Shown one piece after another: positions 13,320 through 24,412 of a DNA stretch of 25,137 nt. Made by a program: the position numbers and the translations under genes. The notes below the pieces were generated by a model, which was given only the letters and a program-made list of their open reading frames with translations, searched no databases and was not told where the DNA came from. Source of the DNA: Plantago elongata (lineage: Eukaryota > Streptophyta > Magnoliopsida > Lamiales > Plantaginaceae); NCBI GenBank assembly GCA_036897095.1, contig JAYMSP010002280.1, forward strand, positions 1 through 25,137, written 5' to 3'. Within the stretch, counting starts at the first letter, position 1. Each line of letters starts with the position of its first letter.

Positions 13320-16300
13320 TGCTTTTAAGTACGAGCATGGCCGATGAGTGTCAGCAAGTAATTGCTGAGTCTTGAAAATCGGATGGGGATTTCCTACCAA
13401 ACCTGGAAGAGTGCACAGTGGGCCTTATGAATTGGAGCAAGGCAACCTATCTAGATGTTAGAAAAGAAATTGGGCGTATTAATGGCGAACTAGAGAAGTT
13501 GAATACTCTTCCTTATTCTACTGAAGTGAAAGCAAGGGAAAAGGAATTGAAATCCAATTTAGAGGATATGCTCGATAGGGAGGAAACCCTGTGGCAACAA
13601 CGGGCAAAGACCCAATGGATGGTTGACGGAGATCGTAACACGAAATTTTTTCACTCTAAAGCAACCAAGAGATGGACACAGAATCTGGTGGAGGGCTTGA
13701 AGGATTCGAACGAGGTACTCCAAACTGACCTGGGTGAAATGGGAAAAATTACAGTAGATTAATTGGGGGATATTTTTTCCAGCATACAACCAACGGAACA
13801 TGATATCGAGAGAGTGTTGAGACTATGAGATTGAAAGTGGATAGCTCAATCAATCGTGACCTGTCCAGATTGTTCACACCTAGAGAGGTACGAGCTGCTC
13901 TTTTTGACATGTTTCCTACCAAATCTCCTGGCCTTGATGGCATGCCTCCTTTATTTTATCAGAAATTTTGGCATATTATTGGTAACATGTTACCCACTGT
14001 GTGCTTGATATTCTTATTAACAGATGTTTAAACACCAAGCTTAACTTCACTCATATTATCCTTATCCCTAAGTGTAAAACACCAGATTTAATAACCCAAT
14101 TTCGACCTATTAGTTTAAGCAATGTCATTGTTAGAATGGCCTCTAAGGCTATTAATAGACTCAAACCTCACATGAATAAAATCATAGCCGAGACCCAATC
14201 TGCTTTTATGCCCCAAAGATTAATTATTGACAATGTTTTGGATTCTTATGAAATTAACCATTTTTTTTAAACGAAAAACTAAAGGCAGAGATAATTTAAT
14301 GGCTCTTAAGTTGGATATGATTAAGGCGTATGATTGGGTGGAATGGCCTTTCCTTGAGAGTGTTGATTAGACTAGGCTTTGAGCAGAATTTTATTAGTCT
14401 TATTATGTTCTGTGCGACCAGTCTCTTATTTTGTGAGTCTGAATGGTGAGTATTTTGGCCCCATAGAGCCTGAGAGAGGTTTATGGCAAGGAGACCCCCT
14501 CTCCCCCTATGTGTTCCTTTTTTCTACTGAGGCGTTTAGTTCTCTGATTTATGATGCTGAGTCTCATCATGTTATTTGTGGTGTTACTATTAGTCCTTCT
14601 GCTCCTTATGTGTCTCATTTATTATTTGCCGACGACACCCTGATCTTCTGTGATGCTTCTACGGAGTCAGCGTCTGAGATTAATGAGATTTTGCGCCTTT
14701 ACAGCTTAGCTTCGGGGCAACTTATTAATTTAGACAAGTCGACAGTGGTGTTTAGCAAAAACACTAGGCCAGAGAGGATAGAGGAGGTTCGGAGTATCCT
14801 GGCGGTGGAAGTAGTCGAGAAGCATGAAAAATATCTTGGGCTCCCAACGGAGATATGTAGGTCTAAGCGTGAGGTGTTTAGTTGGCTTAGGGAGAGAGTG
14901 TGGAAGGAGAGCCCAAGGTTTTGAGGAGAAACACTTATCTAAGGCGGGTAAGGAAGTGATGATTGAGGCGGTTCTCCAATCTATACCTACTTAAATGTTT
15001 TAAACTCCCTGAATACCTTCTTCGTGAGCTTGATCTATTACCTTAAATTCTGGTGGGGTAATGGACAATGGGATAAAATTCATTGGGTTAAATGGGACAC
15101 CTTGTTGAGATTAAGAGAGATGGTGGGATCTGTTTTCGATATTTGAGCTCTTTTAATTTAGACATGTTGGTTAAGCAGGTTTGGAGAATTATACAACAAC
15201 CGATTTCCCTTCTCAGCCGGGTCTTAAAGGCCAAATATTTCCCCCATTGTGATGTCTTAGATGCGCAGCCTAATCAAAATGCCTCTTACACCTGGAAATC
15301 TATTTTCAGTTCCGTTGCCTTGGTAAAATCAGGTTTGATATGGCGTATTGGTAACGGCGAGTCAGTTAGTGTTTGGGATGACTGCTGGGTTCCTAGTACC
15401 TTTAATCGTAAACTAGTGACACCCGACTTATACGGCATAGGAGACACTGCAGTGGGTAACTTCCTGCAGCCTGGCGGAATGGAATGGGACATTAACTTAC
15501 TGCGTCGTGTTTTTTGGGACTGCGATATCGAGACTATCCACTCAGCAGAACTGCAGATGCGGACTCGAGGCGATGGTTCTTTACCAAGAACGGACATTAC
15601 TCCGTCCAAACTGCATACTACCAGGCCCGCAACCTCAAGAGACATAGCCTCAACTCTGCTGCTGCTTCTACCTCGTCCCCTGTTACTCGAAACTGGAATT
15701 TCATCTGGAAACTCAATGTTCCTAATAAAATTCGTGTTTTCTTATGGAGAGTACTAAGGAATAGACTTCTTGTTATACAAAACTTGGAGAGACGTAATAT
15801 TCAAGTAGATAATTTGTGCCCCTTTTGTTTAGAGTCGTGTGAAACTGTGCTACATGTCTTCCGTCATTGCCATTTTGCACGTCTTTTTTGGGCTATTTCT
15901 AATTTACCAGCTCAAGTTATCTATTTTATTTGTACTGATGCGTGGGAATGGATAAATTATTTGAAACAGGGCCTTGATCAAGACCAATCCCGACTAGTTA
16001 CATGTATTTGCTGGAGCTTATGGTTTTCCAGAAACAGTTTGGTGCATGATCGAAAGCCACCGGATCCCCAAGTTGTTGTTCATTTTGTTGAGGACTATCT
16101 TCGGAGGTACATGGAAGCCAAGGCACAATATGCCACCCCGGGGCCACCAGAATCTCAACATGAGTGGACTCCTCCACCTGAAGCTAAGCTCAAAATCAAT
16201 GTCGATGCGGCTGTTTTAAAGAAACTTAATGTGGCTGGCCTTGGCATAGTGGCACACAATAGTACTGGCGAGGTGAAGAATTGGAGACAACGACTTATCC

Positions 16301-16660
16301 CATATATTTTATGCCCATAATCTGCTGAAGCTCTCGCAATTTTGGAAGTAGTACAAATGACAATCGATGTTGGATGGAGGCATGTGATCGTTGAAAGTGA
16401 CTGCCTGGGACTCATTAACTCTATTCAGTCCCAAGAAACTTGTCTACCTGCTGTTGGGTACATTATTGATAACACTAAGCAACTTGCTAGTTATTTTCAT
16501 AGTATTTCGTTTCAGCATTGTTACCGTGACACAAACACTTTAGCTCACGACTTAGCCAAGCAAACCGTCGAAAACTGTGATGGAACTTAGTTACCTGCTT
16601 GATGTTCCTATTCTTGGATTGTAATATGCTTTTGTCTTTAATGAAAGATTCCATTTTACC
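13320..16660 (+). mobile_element. L1-type LINE, 5'-truncated, with RT, zinc knuckle and RNase H
   Basis: Protein homology starts near 13320 (FKYE, then ADECQQVIAES), just past where the endonuclease domain should be. ORF1 and the endonuclease are therefore absent, as expected for truncated target-primed insertion. Order: linker with QWMVDGDRNTKFFHSKA (about 13610-13660), reverse transcriptase (13840-14930), thumb/connection, zf-RVT zinc knuckle (about 15670-15900), RNase H (16180-16580). The 3' untranslated tail ends near 16650 with TTTAATGAAAGATTCC-type sequence. A long poly(A) and target duplication were not found. The RNase H-bearing structure is typical of plant L1 elements. Confidence 0.92.
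13337..16590 (+). pseudogene. LINE ORF2 polyprotein, broken by frameshifts and stops
   Basis: Coding segments in successive frames: 13337-13375, 13418-13762 (stop TAA), about 13766-13828, 13825-14000, 14001-14270, then a shift in the T-run near 14265, 14270-14362, 14379-14924, a degraded stretch to about 15092, 15092-15530, and 15514-16590 with a TAA at 16318-16320. RT motif A reads LDMIKAYDWVEW (Asp at 14314-14316), motif B region GLWQGDPLSPY, motif C FADD at 14625-14636. The zinc knuckle keeps CPFCLESCETVLH..C. RNase H keeps NVDAA, SAEALAI, ESDC and NTLAHDLAK. Catalytic residues survive but the frame is broken many times, so the copy is inactive. Confidence 0.92.
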
Positions 16661-16988
16661 CTATCAATGTATAAAAGTTCAAAATGGAAGGTTATGAATT
16701 ATTTGGGATACAATTTGAAGGGGAGAAATTAATTTTTTTTATTATCTCAACAAAGGAGAAGTTGTGACTAGTATAAGTGAATAGGCTTGTCAACGGATTG
16801 AAACCACAATAATCCATACTAAATCCAAACCAACCCACACAATGAGAAGGCTGACCGGTCCGGTTGCAGTTTAAGGGACCAAAACCGGACCAGATTACGG
16901 TCTGGTTCCGGTTCTTGCCAAAAAATTTTTTTCCCCAAAAGAAAGAAAGACGCTCCAAGAAACAGACTGCAAATTTTCTCTCTCTACG

Positions 16989-17165
16989 ATGGCTCCAAAA
17001 AAATCGCAGGAACCGCCACGTCCCTGTGGTCACTCGAGGAAGCAGGGCAATCCGGCGAACGTGGTGGAAGATAGCGATGTCGCGGGTTCGTCAAGCTGTG
17101 TCATCAACACAAAGGATGAACAACACCGAGCAAGAGGGGATTTCGGAAACTACGATTGCGATTGA
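16989..17165 (+). pseudogene. Short open frame in the hAT-like element (58 aa), possible transposase N-terminal relic
   Basis: The frame starts MAPKKSQEPPRPC and ends in GNYDCD with a TGA. It has Ser/Pro-rich, basic composition of the sort found before the BED zinc finger of hAT transposases, but no BED finger follows. The function assignment is weak; it may be chance coding. Confidence 0.2.
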
Positions 17166-17376
17166 CTCTCTAACCCTCCCTATTTAGCCGACCGACTTTA
17201 AGTCGGCAATGAATGAGACGGTGGGTCAATCGTGTGATGATGGTGGAATATAGAAGGCCGGGGTTGACGATGGGGGTTCACAACAGGGAGGCAAAATAGC
17301 GGCAGTTGTAGCTTTGGATGGGCATGGTGGAAACACAAATTGATAATGCCCAAATTAGGAATCCAGATAGACATCA

Positions 17377-17470
17377 GAAGAAGAAGAAGAAGAAAGAACA
17401 GAAGAAAGGAAAGAAGAAGAAAGAACAAAAGAAAAGAAACTGGTGAAGAAAAGTGAGAAGGAAGAAAAGT
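17377..17470. repeat. GAA/AAG-rich purine tract
   Basis: Nearly pure purine sequence of imperfect GAAGAA and AAAGAA units on the plus strand, inside the hAT-like element. Confidence 0.8.
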
Positions 17471-17659
17471 GATGATTGAATTGAGCGGTTCCAGTTGGTT
17501 TTAGCCTTTAGGTTATATTAGCGGTTCTGGTTCCAGTTTCAAATTGTATGGATTGGTTGCGAATTTTAAGCCCGTCTGCTATATAATGGTTTGGATTGGA
17601 TCGGTTTGAACCCATTGACAGCCCTAATTCCAAGGGAACACATAATTTAATGCTAATTA

Positions 17660-17811
17660 CTTGGGGGCTGATTGCCATAACATTTAAATCGCTCCATTTG
17701 ACTCGATGAATATTGATTTGGTCTAAAATTTCAAATACCCCATTTTAATTCCATTTCTAACATAATTTTACTAAAATACCATTCAAATGATCATTTGAGT
17801 GCCATGCCAAG
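17660..17811. mobile_element. MITE copy 2 (152 bp, TTA target duplication)
   Basis: Flanked by TTA (17657-17659 and 17812-17814) with ends CTTGG and CCAAG. Aligned to the reverse complement of copy 1 it shares CCATTTGACTCGATGAA and, further in, TTTGGTCTAAAAT / TTTGACCTAAAAT, AAATACCCCA and ACATAATTTTACTAAAATACCATTC-type sequence. The inner region is better conserved than the termini, so this copy is older or came from a related subfamily. Confidence 0.75.
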
Positions 17812-17871
17812 TTACCCAAGATTAAGAAAAACCTGTTTTAATCGCACATGAATTTTATAGAGCAATTGACA

Positions 17872-17880
17872 CTATATAAA
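17872..17880 (+). promoter_or_regulatory. Candidate TATA box
   Basis: CTATATAAA lies about 220 bp before the ATG at 18099 and is the best TATA-like match upstream of the duplicated gene. A GAA repeat in the presumed 5' UTR (18072-18090) follows. Only sequence resemblance supports it. Confidence 0.35.
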
Positions 17881-18098
17881 ATTCAGCTACACGCACATTT
17901 TCCTTTCTAAGTGCAACAAAAACACCTTTGAGTCAATGGAGCTTTGGTCCTCGTATCGTACTACTAATAAATGGAAAATCATGAAAGCCGATGAAAGAAA
18001 GATGTCAAACATCAATATAATGAAAAGATACTGCTAGGCTAGCTATATGGTGACACACGATTAATCGCAAGGAAGAAGAAGAAGAAGAAGCAACACAG

Positions 18099-19946
18099 AT
18101 GACAATCCCTCAACCACAAATGGCAATCTCCGAATCGCCATCTCCTCTCAATAATCCAAACCTATACGAGTTCAACCAGTACGATCCTAACGCACCTCCT
18201 TCATCCTCGCCTAAAGATCCAATTGCTTCAGAAATTGACAAGGCCAATACCTCTGTAGGCTACCTTTACTATTCCCGGCTACGCAAATCCGATTTCCGTG
18301 TTGGCGTTCCTCGCTCCTTCACTGTTGGTAAACCCTAATTTCATTATCTTTTTCGATGTTTTTTGATAGATTTCGAATTCAATTTCATTTCTCGGTAATG
18401 TTGCAGTAGTATCGAGGTAAGATGTTTGTGCATTTTATTTTTGCCATTTCGTCAGTGTCTTACAAAACATGTACTATGTTGAAAATATAGAAAATTATAC
18501 GACAAGAAACTGTATAGATGCCATTTTTTTTTTCCTACTAAAATGACAAGTGCTTGTTGTTTTGAAACTTTGTCGAGCACTCTTAAAGTTTTTTTAATAT
18601 ATTTTCTAAATTTTTTGAATATCTTTCATTTTGCAGTAGTTTGAAACATTTTGAGAATGGAACTTTTGGTTATCTTCCCAGATGCATGTGAATTCGTAAT
18701 GACAATCACTTATCACACCACCACGACTATTAAGTGTTTGGAACATTCCCCGAATTTATATGAGTTTAAAGTGGGTTTTCCTTAATGTTTAGGAGAAACC
18801 AAGCTACTTCTTGCTCTTTTCTGATTTGGTTTTCACAAACTTCATTGGTGTTGCTGGTGCATATTTTTTTGTTTTTGGAATGATCATGCAGTATGAGAGA
18901 AGCACTTGAATGAATGTGCATATGCATGAGAGTTTGTCAGATAGTAACAATGTGCTTTCTATCTTGTATTGATTCTACATACTTGAATTGTGATATGTAT
19001 TATCATTTTCGTTTAATGATGTATCCTCACCTGTTTTTGGCATGTGTCTAGTACCTTGCTATATTGTCAAAGAACTTGAGAAGGATCTAATGGATTTTAG
19101 ATATTCCTTTTAGGTTATTCTCTTTACCCTGACTGGAAAGAACTGTCTTCGTATTGGCAGCAGAATCCGATTAGATTGCCAGTCTGCTATGGTGGTCATG
19201 AGGTTGGTTCTTTAAGAAATACTTTCCACTTGTGTGCTTCTTTCAAAATCACTGCAAGATGGGGAGTCTGTCACTGTCATGTGATAAGTAACCTTTTGAG
19301 GTTTAATACCCCTGTGTTCTCATACTATAGAGAATGTCCTAACTTGTTATTCTTATTCAGTTAATTCCTGTGATGATATTAGCGCATTTTTTACTGAACT
19401 GCTAAAGAAAGTGATTCGAGAAGATGAGTGGCAATACATGGTTAATGGCATAGAACACATTGATAGTTGTTAAGTTTTCTTGCATACCCAATGAGTTTTT
19501 CCTGAGATATGAATAATATTTAATACTACCACATAAGTTGAATACTACTGTAACTAAAATCCAACCTGAAATGTTGATAAATTTGGATGTTTTGTTATTT
19601 CGGGAGAATGTAATGGTAGGACTGTGATCGAAGTTAGGTACCAATTGCATCTCTAAACCCCAACTGGTGGGATAATAGTTGATTATGTGTTCAAAGAAAT
19701 AACATTTTTCTTCCACAATCAAAAGTATATGAATGGAATTTAAGTAGTGGTACTCTGGCAGGTTATATATTGTGCTTCAAGTCTTCAATTGTTTGAAATC
19801 AAAACTGTTGTGTGTTGCCTCTCTGTTTTTGTGTATGTGCACTACATGTTATCATTTTGAAATTGTTGAAACTCTTATGCAGATTTTACTACATCTACCT
19901 TACACTGGTGAATCTCCTACTGCCTCACATATCCGTTATAAAGAAG
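18099..19946 (+). pseudogene. Upstream partial copy (exons 1-3) of a cysteine-motif plant protein gene
   Basis: Three exons match exons 1-3 of the complete copy downstream: 18099-18327, 19052-19202 and 19883-19946. Introns are GT-AG with identical phases (1, 0, 1). A 29-bp block of exon 1 (encoding APPSSSPKD) is identical in both copies, and intron sequence is also similar up to about 20300. Exons 4-5 are absent. Exon 2 has a 21-bp in-frame deletion and a 1-bp deletion giving TAG at 19111-19113, so standard splicing ends after 96 aa. Two conserved cysteines of exon 1 are lost (SCKG became TSVG; LCVG became RVG). A downstream acceptor at 19113 would restore the frame, so these exons may instead be the 5' part of a fused gene (see findings). 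Confidence 0.75.
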
Positions 19947-20349
19947 GTAATTGTCCTTTTTCTTGGTATAATATGTACTGTCTTAAAAAACTAGATTCGC
20001 GACGGAATTGTGGGTAATCGTCTATTGACCATCTACAAATGAGAGCTGATTAGTTCATCTATTTGGATCACAGCTCGGGAAGCTTGTTCAAGTTAGTTAG
20101 TTTCATTCACTATACACTATAGAACTTAAACTTTTAAATTTGACTAGAACTTTGGTAGTCATGTTTAAACTAGAAAGGATGTCGAAGGAAAATATGATTA
20201 GTGATCATGTTGCAAAGAAAATGGATGGTTCTGTTTTAAATGTAAATTTGTGTTATGTGGTGCCTTTGGAATCCAGTTACCTCTCAGGGCATAAAAACAT
20301 GGGCTGAGGTGTTCCGGAAAACCACCTTTTTTCTACGATAATTTGAAAT

Positions 20350-20379
20350 GTGTCTGTCTTTTTCTTATAAACACGACAG
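20350..20379 (+). promoter_or_regulatory. Candidate 3' splice site just before the 238-aa gene's ATG
   Basis: A pyrimidine-rich run (TGTCTGTCTTTTTCTTATAA) followed by ACACGACAG ends at 20379, six bases before the ATG. A new exon starting at 20380 (ATACGATG) would be in the phase of the upstream copy's exon 3, giving GAT ACG ATG. No other splice role is evident for it. Confidence 0.4.
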
Positions 20380-20384
20380 ATACG

Positions 20385-23300
20385 ATGAAGCTCAAACCAG
20401 AAGAACCTAAGAATACAATCCTGCAACCAAAAATGGCGAAACCAGCCCCAAGCGCTGAATCATCATCTATTCTCAATAATCTCAATGGTGATGATTTGAA
20501 CCAGCATGATCATAATGCACCTCCTTCATCCTCGCCTAAAGATCCGATCGATTCAAAAGGTGACAACATAAGCAAGGCAAAATCCTGTAAGGGCTGCCTC
20601 TACTATTCTTCGCGATTCAAAGCCGATTCACGGAATCCTCTATGTGTTGGCCTTACTCAGTCCCTACCTTCTGGTAAACCCTAGTTTCTATATCCTTTTA
20701 TTGGATTCTCTAGTGAAGTTGGATTAAAATTGGTACAGAAGAATTTGAATATCATTTGTCTCGCTTAGCCTTTTCATTTTGTTTTACTGTGATATTGTGC
20801 CTGATTTGTCCAGTTCGTCTGTGTATTGTGAGATGCCTATTTGACACATTTTTATAATTCATTGATGCTTGTATCTTTTGTCTTGTCAATATCTTACTAA
20901 ACATGTACTGAATTATAGAAACCAAATGGGTATGACCTTTTCTTCTAATGAATTGGTAACAACTTATAGTTTTGCAACTCTGTAAAACACCCCAATTTTT
21001 TATATTTCCTCAATTTTGAATACTATCATTTTGCAGTAGTTTGAAACATTTTGAAAACGAACCTTGAATTTATCTTCCCAAATAAGTGCAAGTATACTAG
21101 CTGTGAAATTCTTGGCACCTTCCCGGTTTCCCCTAAAGTATATGAGAGTAAAGTGGGTTTTCCTAATGTTTAGGAAATATCAAGCTCTTCCTGAAATTTG
21201 CTCGCTCTATTCTGATTTGACTTTCACAAAGTTCACTGGTGTAAATGTGTTTATGGGTTCCTAGTGCATGCGTTTTATTTTGGGAATGATCATGCTGAAT
21301 GAGAGAAGCATTGGGACAAGTATGCATATGCTCGAGAATCTGATAGTGTTTGTGATGTGTAATATCATTTTCATTATAATGATGTAATGGACTCCTTGCC
21401 TTCTTTTTTCTGTATGTGACAAGTACCTCGCTATATTGTTGGAGAATCTGAGATGGAAGCATCTAAAGAAGGTAGGAATCTTGCGGATTTTAGGTATACT
21501 TGTGTTGGTTATTCCCTTTACCCTGACCAGAAAGAACAGGCCTCCCATGGGCAGCAGAATCAGACTGAATTACCAATCTGCTTTGGGCTTGAGGTCAGTT
21601 CTTTACTTCTTTAAGCAATGATTTCCACTTGCGTGCTTTTAAAACCACTGCAAGATTATGAGACTGTCACTTTGTTATGTGATATGTAACCTGTTCAGGC
21701 TTAGCCCTAAATGTTCTCATAGTAAAGAGAATGCACTAGCTTCTTGCGATTTTTATTTAATTCATTTGTTGCTGAGCTGCTAAAGAAATTGATGTGAGTA
21801 GGATGAGTAGCAATACTATGGTCAATACATTGATATAGTTGGAAATTATTGTTTGCTTGCATAACCAAAGAGTTTCTACACAATCATATACATGGTTGAA
21901 TGATATATTGATACCCCAAGAGGCAAGAGTTGAACCTACTGGAACTAAACTCCAACCTAAAATGTTTGATTAATCTTGATGTTTTGTGATTTCAGGATGT
22001 TTTGATACCCCATCTGTTTAATCATAATAGAGAATCATAAGAATTAGAGAATGGGATGGAGTAGTAGAATCCTGGCTGGTTTTATATTGTGCTTCATCTG
22101 CTTAAACCCAAAGCTATCATGTGTTGCCTCTTCACTTTTTGTGTCTTTCCACTACCTCTTGTAATTTTGAATTTGTTGAAACATATATGCAGATTTTAGC
22201 AGATCGACGAGTCAACACTGCTGAATCTCCAGCTCCTTCACATATTCATAATAAAGAAGGTAATGGGTCCTGAACTCCTGATATTGTCTATCTTAAAAAA
22301 CTGCCCTCATGACTTAATTGTGGGTACAAGGCTACTGACCATCTGTAAATGAGATCTGATTGAGTCATCTTTTTGGGTTGCTTTTTGGGAAGCTTGTTCA
22401 AGTATGTTAGTTTCATTCAATGTAAACTGCAGAAGTTAAAATTTTAATTTTGAACTAGAACTTTGGTAGTCATGTTGAAACTAGGAAGGATGGTAAAGGA
22501 AAATATTGATTACTGATTACGTTTTAAATGTAAACTTGTGTTATGCGTAGCCATTTTTTAAATCCAGACATCGATACATGGTGTTACTAAAGTATGATTA
22601 TTTGAATATATGCAAAAGGATAAATGTGTGCTATATTTTGCTCAGTGTCCAACTGGTACTTCTGTTGCATGTGCATGGATGTCCTCTTGTGAGTGAGTTT
22701 TGTTAAGCCAGATTTATCCTTTTGTTGGACTAGTTTTTACACTGATTTCCCATGTTATATTAGTGTCCTCGTAGATCTGAAGGAATAACATGAAGAAATA
22801 AAGTATTTTTCACTTGTCCATTCTGCTTTTGTGGTCATGGTCATATCATATATACTCCTAACTTACTCACATAATCTTCCTACTTCTTTTTTTGCTTTTC
22901 CAGAGATGACTTGTCAGCATTATTTTCTTTCTATTCTTCACTTCTTTGCCAGTGAAGTCATCCCATGTGATATAAGTAGTCGGCAAATAACGTGTTGTTG
23001 CTTTCACAGATGGTAATGGATTGCCTCAACGTCGTACACCCAAACCAACCAATTCTGGCGGGGATGATTTCTTTGGCAGGTAAGATTTCACTATCCTTCC
23101 TTTCCAATTATTTTGCTGGTTTTTTGTTCAAAAGTATTACAGTATTTATTAGTTTACATATCACCGCACATATCAACTGATACTGCTCAAAATTTGATGA
23201 GGAGCTTGGCCGAAAGACCAGTGCTCTCTATTCGTAAATTCGTGTATATGTCAAAGTTGTACAGTGATAATCTTCTTTAACGAAATGCAGATTTACTCGA

Positions 23301-23411
23301 AATGCAAACCTGGTTGCAAATGGTGTAGCAAAGAACGTCCGCAGAGTTGGGAATCAGATAAAACAGGGTATTGATGACGTATTGTACCCCTACAGAAGGC
23401 GACCAAAGTAA
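20385..23411 (+). CDS. Cysteine-motif plant protein of unknown function, 5 exons, 238 aa
   Basis: Exons 20385-20673, 21424-21593, 22193-22259, 23010-23079, 23291-23411; all GT-AG and in phase (717 nt). The core has SCKGCLYYSS (67-76), NPLCVGL (84-90), VPRYIVGESEMEASKEGRNL (97-116), YTCVGYSLY (121-129) and LPICFGLE (146-153). Four spaced cysteines (68, 87, 123, 149) are shared with the Arabidopsis relatives I recall (At1g53460, At3g15110), now a DUF family. They may form a metal or structural site; this is inference. The C-terminus, from FGRFTRNANLVANG to DDVLYPYRRRPK, is also family-typical. No signal peptide or membrane segment is seen. The ATG lies only about 80 bp after the homologous end of the upstream copy, so a promoter of its own is doubtful. 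An upstream non-ATG extension exists but is unlikely to be used. Confidence 0.85.
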
Positions 23412-24412
23412 CAGAAAACATACGCTGACTCTTGCCAAAAATTAATAAGCTACGTTGAGGAGGAAATCTTTTATCAACAACTAGTTGTATCCATTGTCTG
23501 CTAAACTCCTTTTCTGCCCATTTCTTGCTACATATGATGACTCACAACGAGCATATGAGGAAATGTTATACTACAATGGGGTTGCAGTTTAAAATCTCAA
23601 GAGTTTCCAGTTATGAAATACTTATTGTAAAAGATTGTCTATATTTTGTGTATCCAGCTTTGTTTTTTGCCTAGCAAGTAGCATCAGACACCTTCAGCAT
23701 GATGACCAAAGTTCTATGAGTGAATGACTCCTAATTACTGTAGCATAGAATCCATGACTCATTCTGCTTCTCACTGGCCTGCTACCAAAAATCAGTTGGT
23801 ATTTTGTTTCGCTTACCGCATGTGATGACTCCTGTACGATGCATGTAAACATGACGTGCAACGTGCAACCACATAATGAAAATGGAAAAAAGAAATAAAA
23901 CAATTATCAACGTCATAATTTTCCTAAATTCAAGCACTGAGTACTAATATAATTCGTTAAATTATAGATCAGCCGGTGAGGCGGTGAACATCCTACAGAG
24001 GCTCAGGATATTTAGTTTGCCATCCTTAATTTAAGACAATCATGTATATCTTTTACAAGAATTAAGCATCTCTAATAGTAGGAAATACTACAAACACGAG
24101 TTAACCGAATTAAATTGATGAAAGCTACTTGAATCCTTCTTAATTATAAATTTATAGGTTCTAATTACAAACACGACTGGTAAAACCTTGTTGTGTTGGC
24201 AAAAGAACTACAGGTTGGATGGGGGAGGCAGGTGTGAATACAAAAAAATAGAGATTAAATTTGAGTTCAATCCAATCATAAAATAAATTCAATCCAAATT
24301 CAATCCACTTAATTTAATTTAATTGGGTAGGATTGGACCAAAATTCAAAAGAGTCCGACCCGTCCAAACCCAAAACAAAGCAAAGCCATGAGCCGTCAGT
24401 CGCTACTTCACG
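23412..24412. other. 3' flank and intergenic stretch, no gene recognised
   Basis: The first 200-300 bp are probably 3' UTR of the 238-aa gene; no canonical AATAAA was found close to the stop. Around 24260-24370 repeated AATCCAA/TTCAATCC motifs resemble the end of another decayed hAT-like element, but no paired terminus was found. Confidence 0.4.

Larger units (their letters stand above)
16782..17626. mobile_element. Non-autonomous hAT-like element, about 845 bp
   Basis: The termini form an inverted repeat: TAGGCTTGTCAACGGATTGAAACC at the left, and TAGGGCTGTCAATGGGTTCAAACC on the minus strand at the right. TAGGGCTGTCAA-type ends are common in plant hAT elements. Subterminal CCGGTCCGGTT and GGTTCCGGTT motifs occur near both ends, and a GAA-rich purine tract (17377-17470) lies inside. 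The expected 8-bp target duplication is not visible (TAAGTGAA against ATTCCAAG), so the boundaries or the insertion history are uncertain. Confidence 0.55.

Noticed and set aside
16864..17428. Opposing frames of 107 and 76 codons around the purine tract
   Set aside because: Their length comes from low-complexity purine or pyrimidine sequence within a transposable element.
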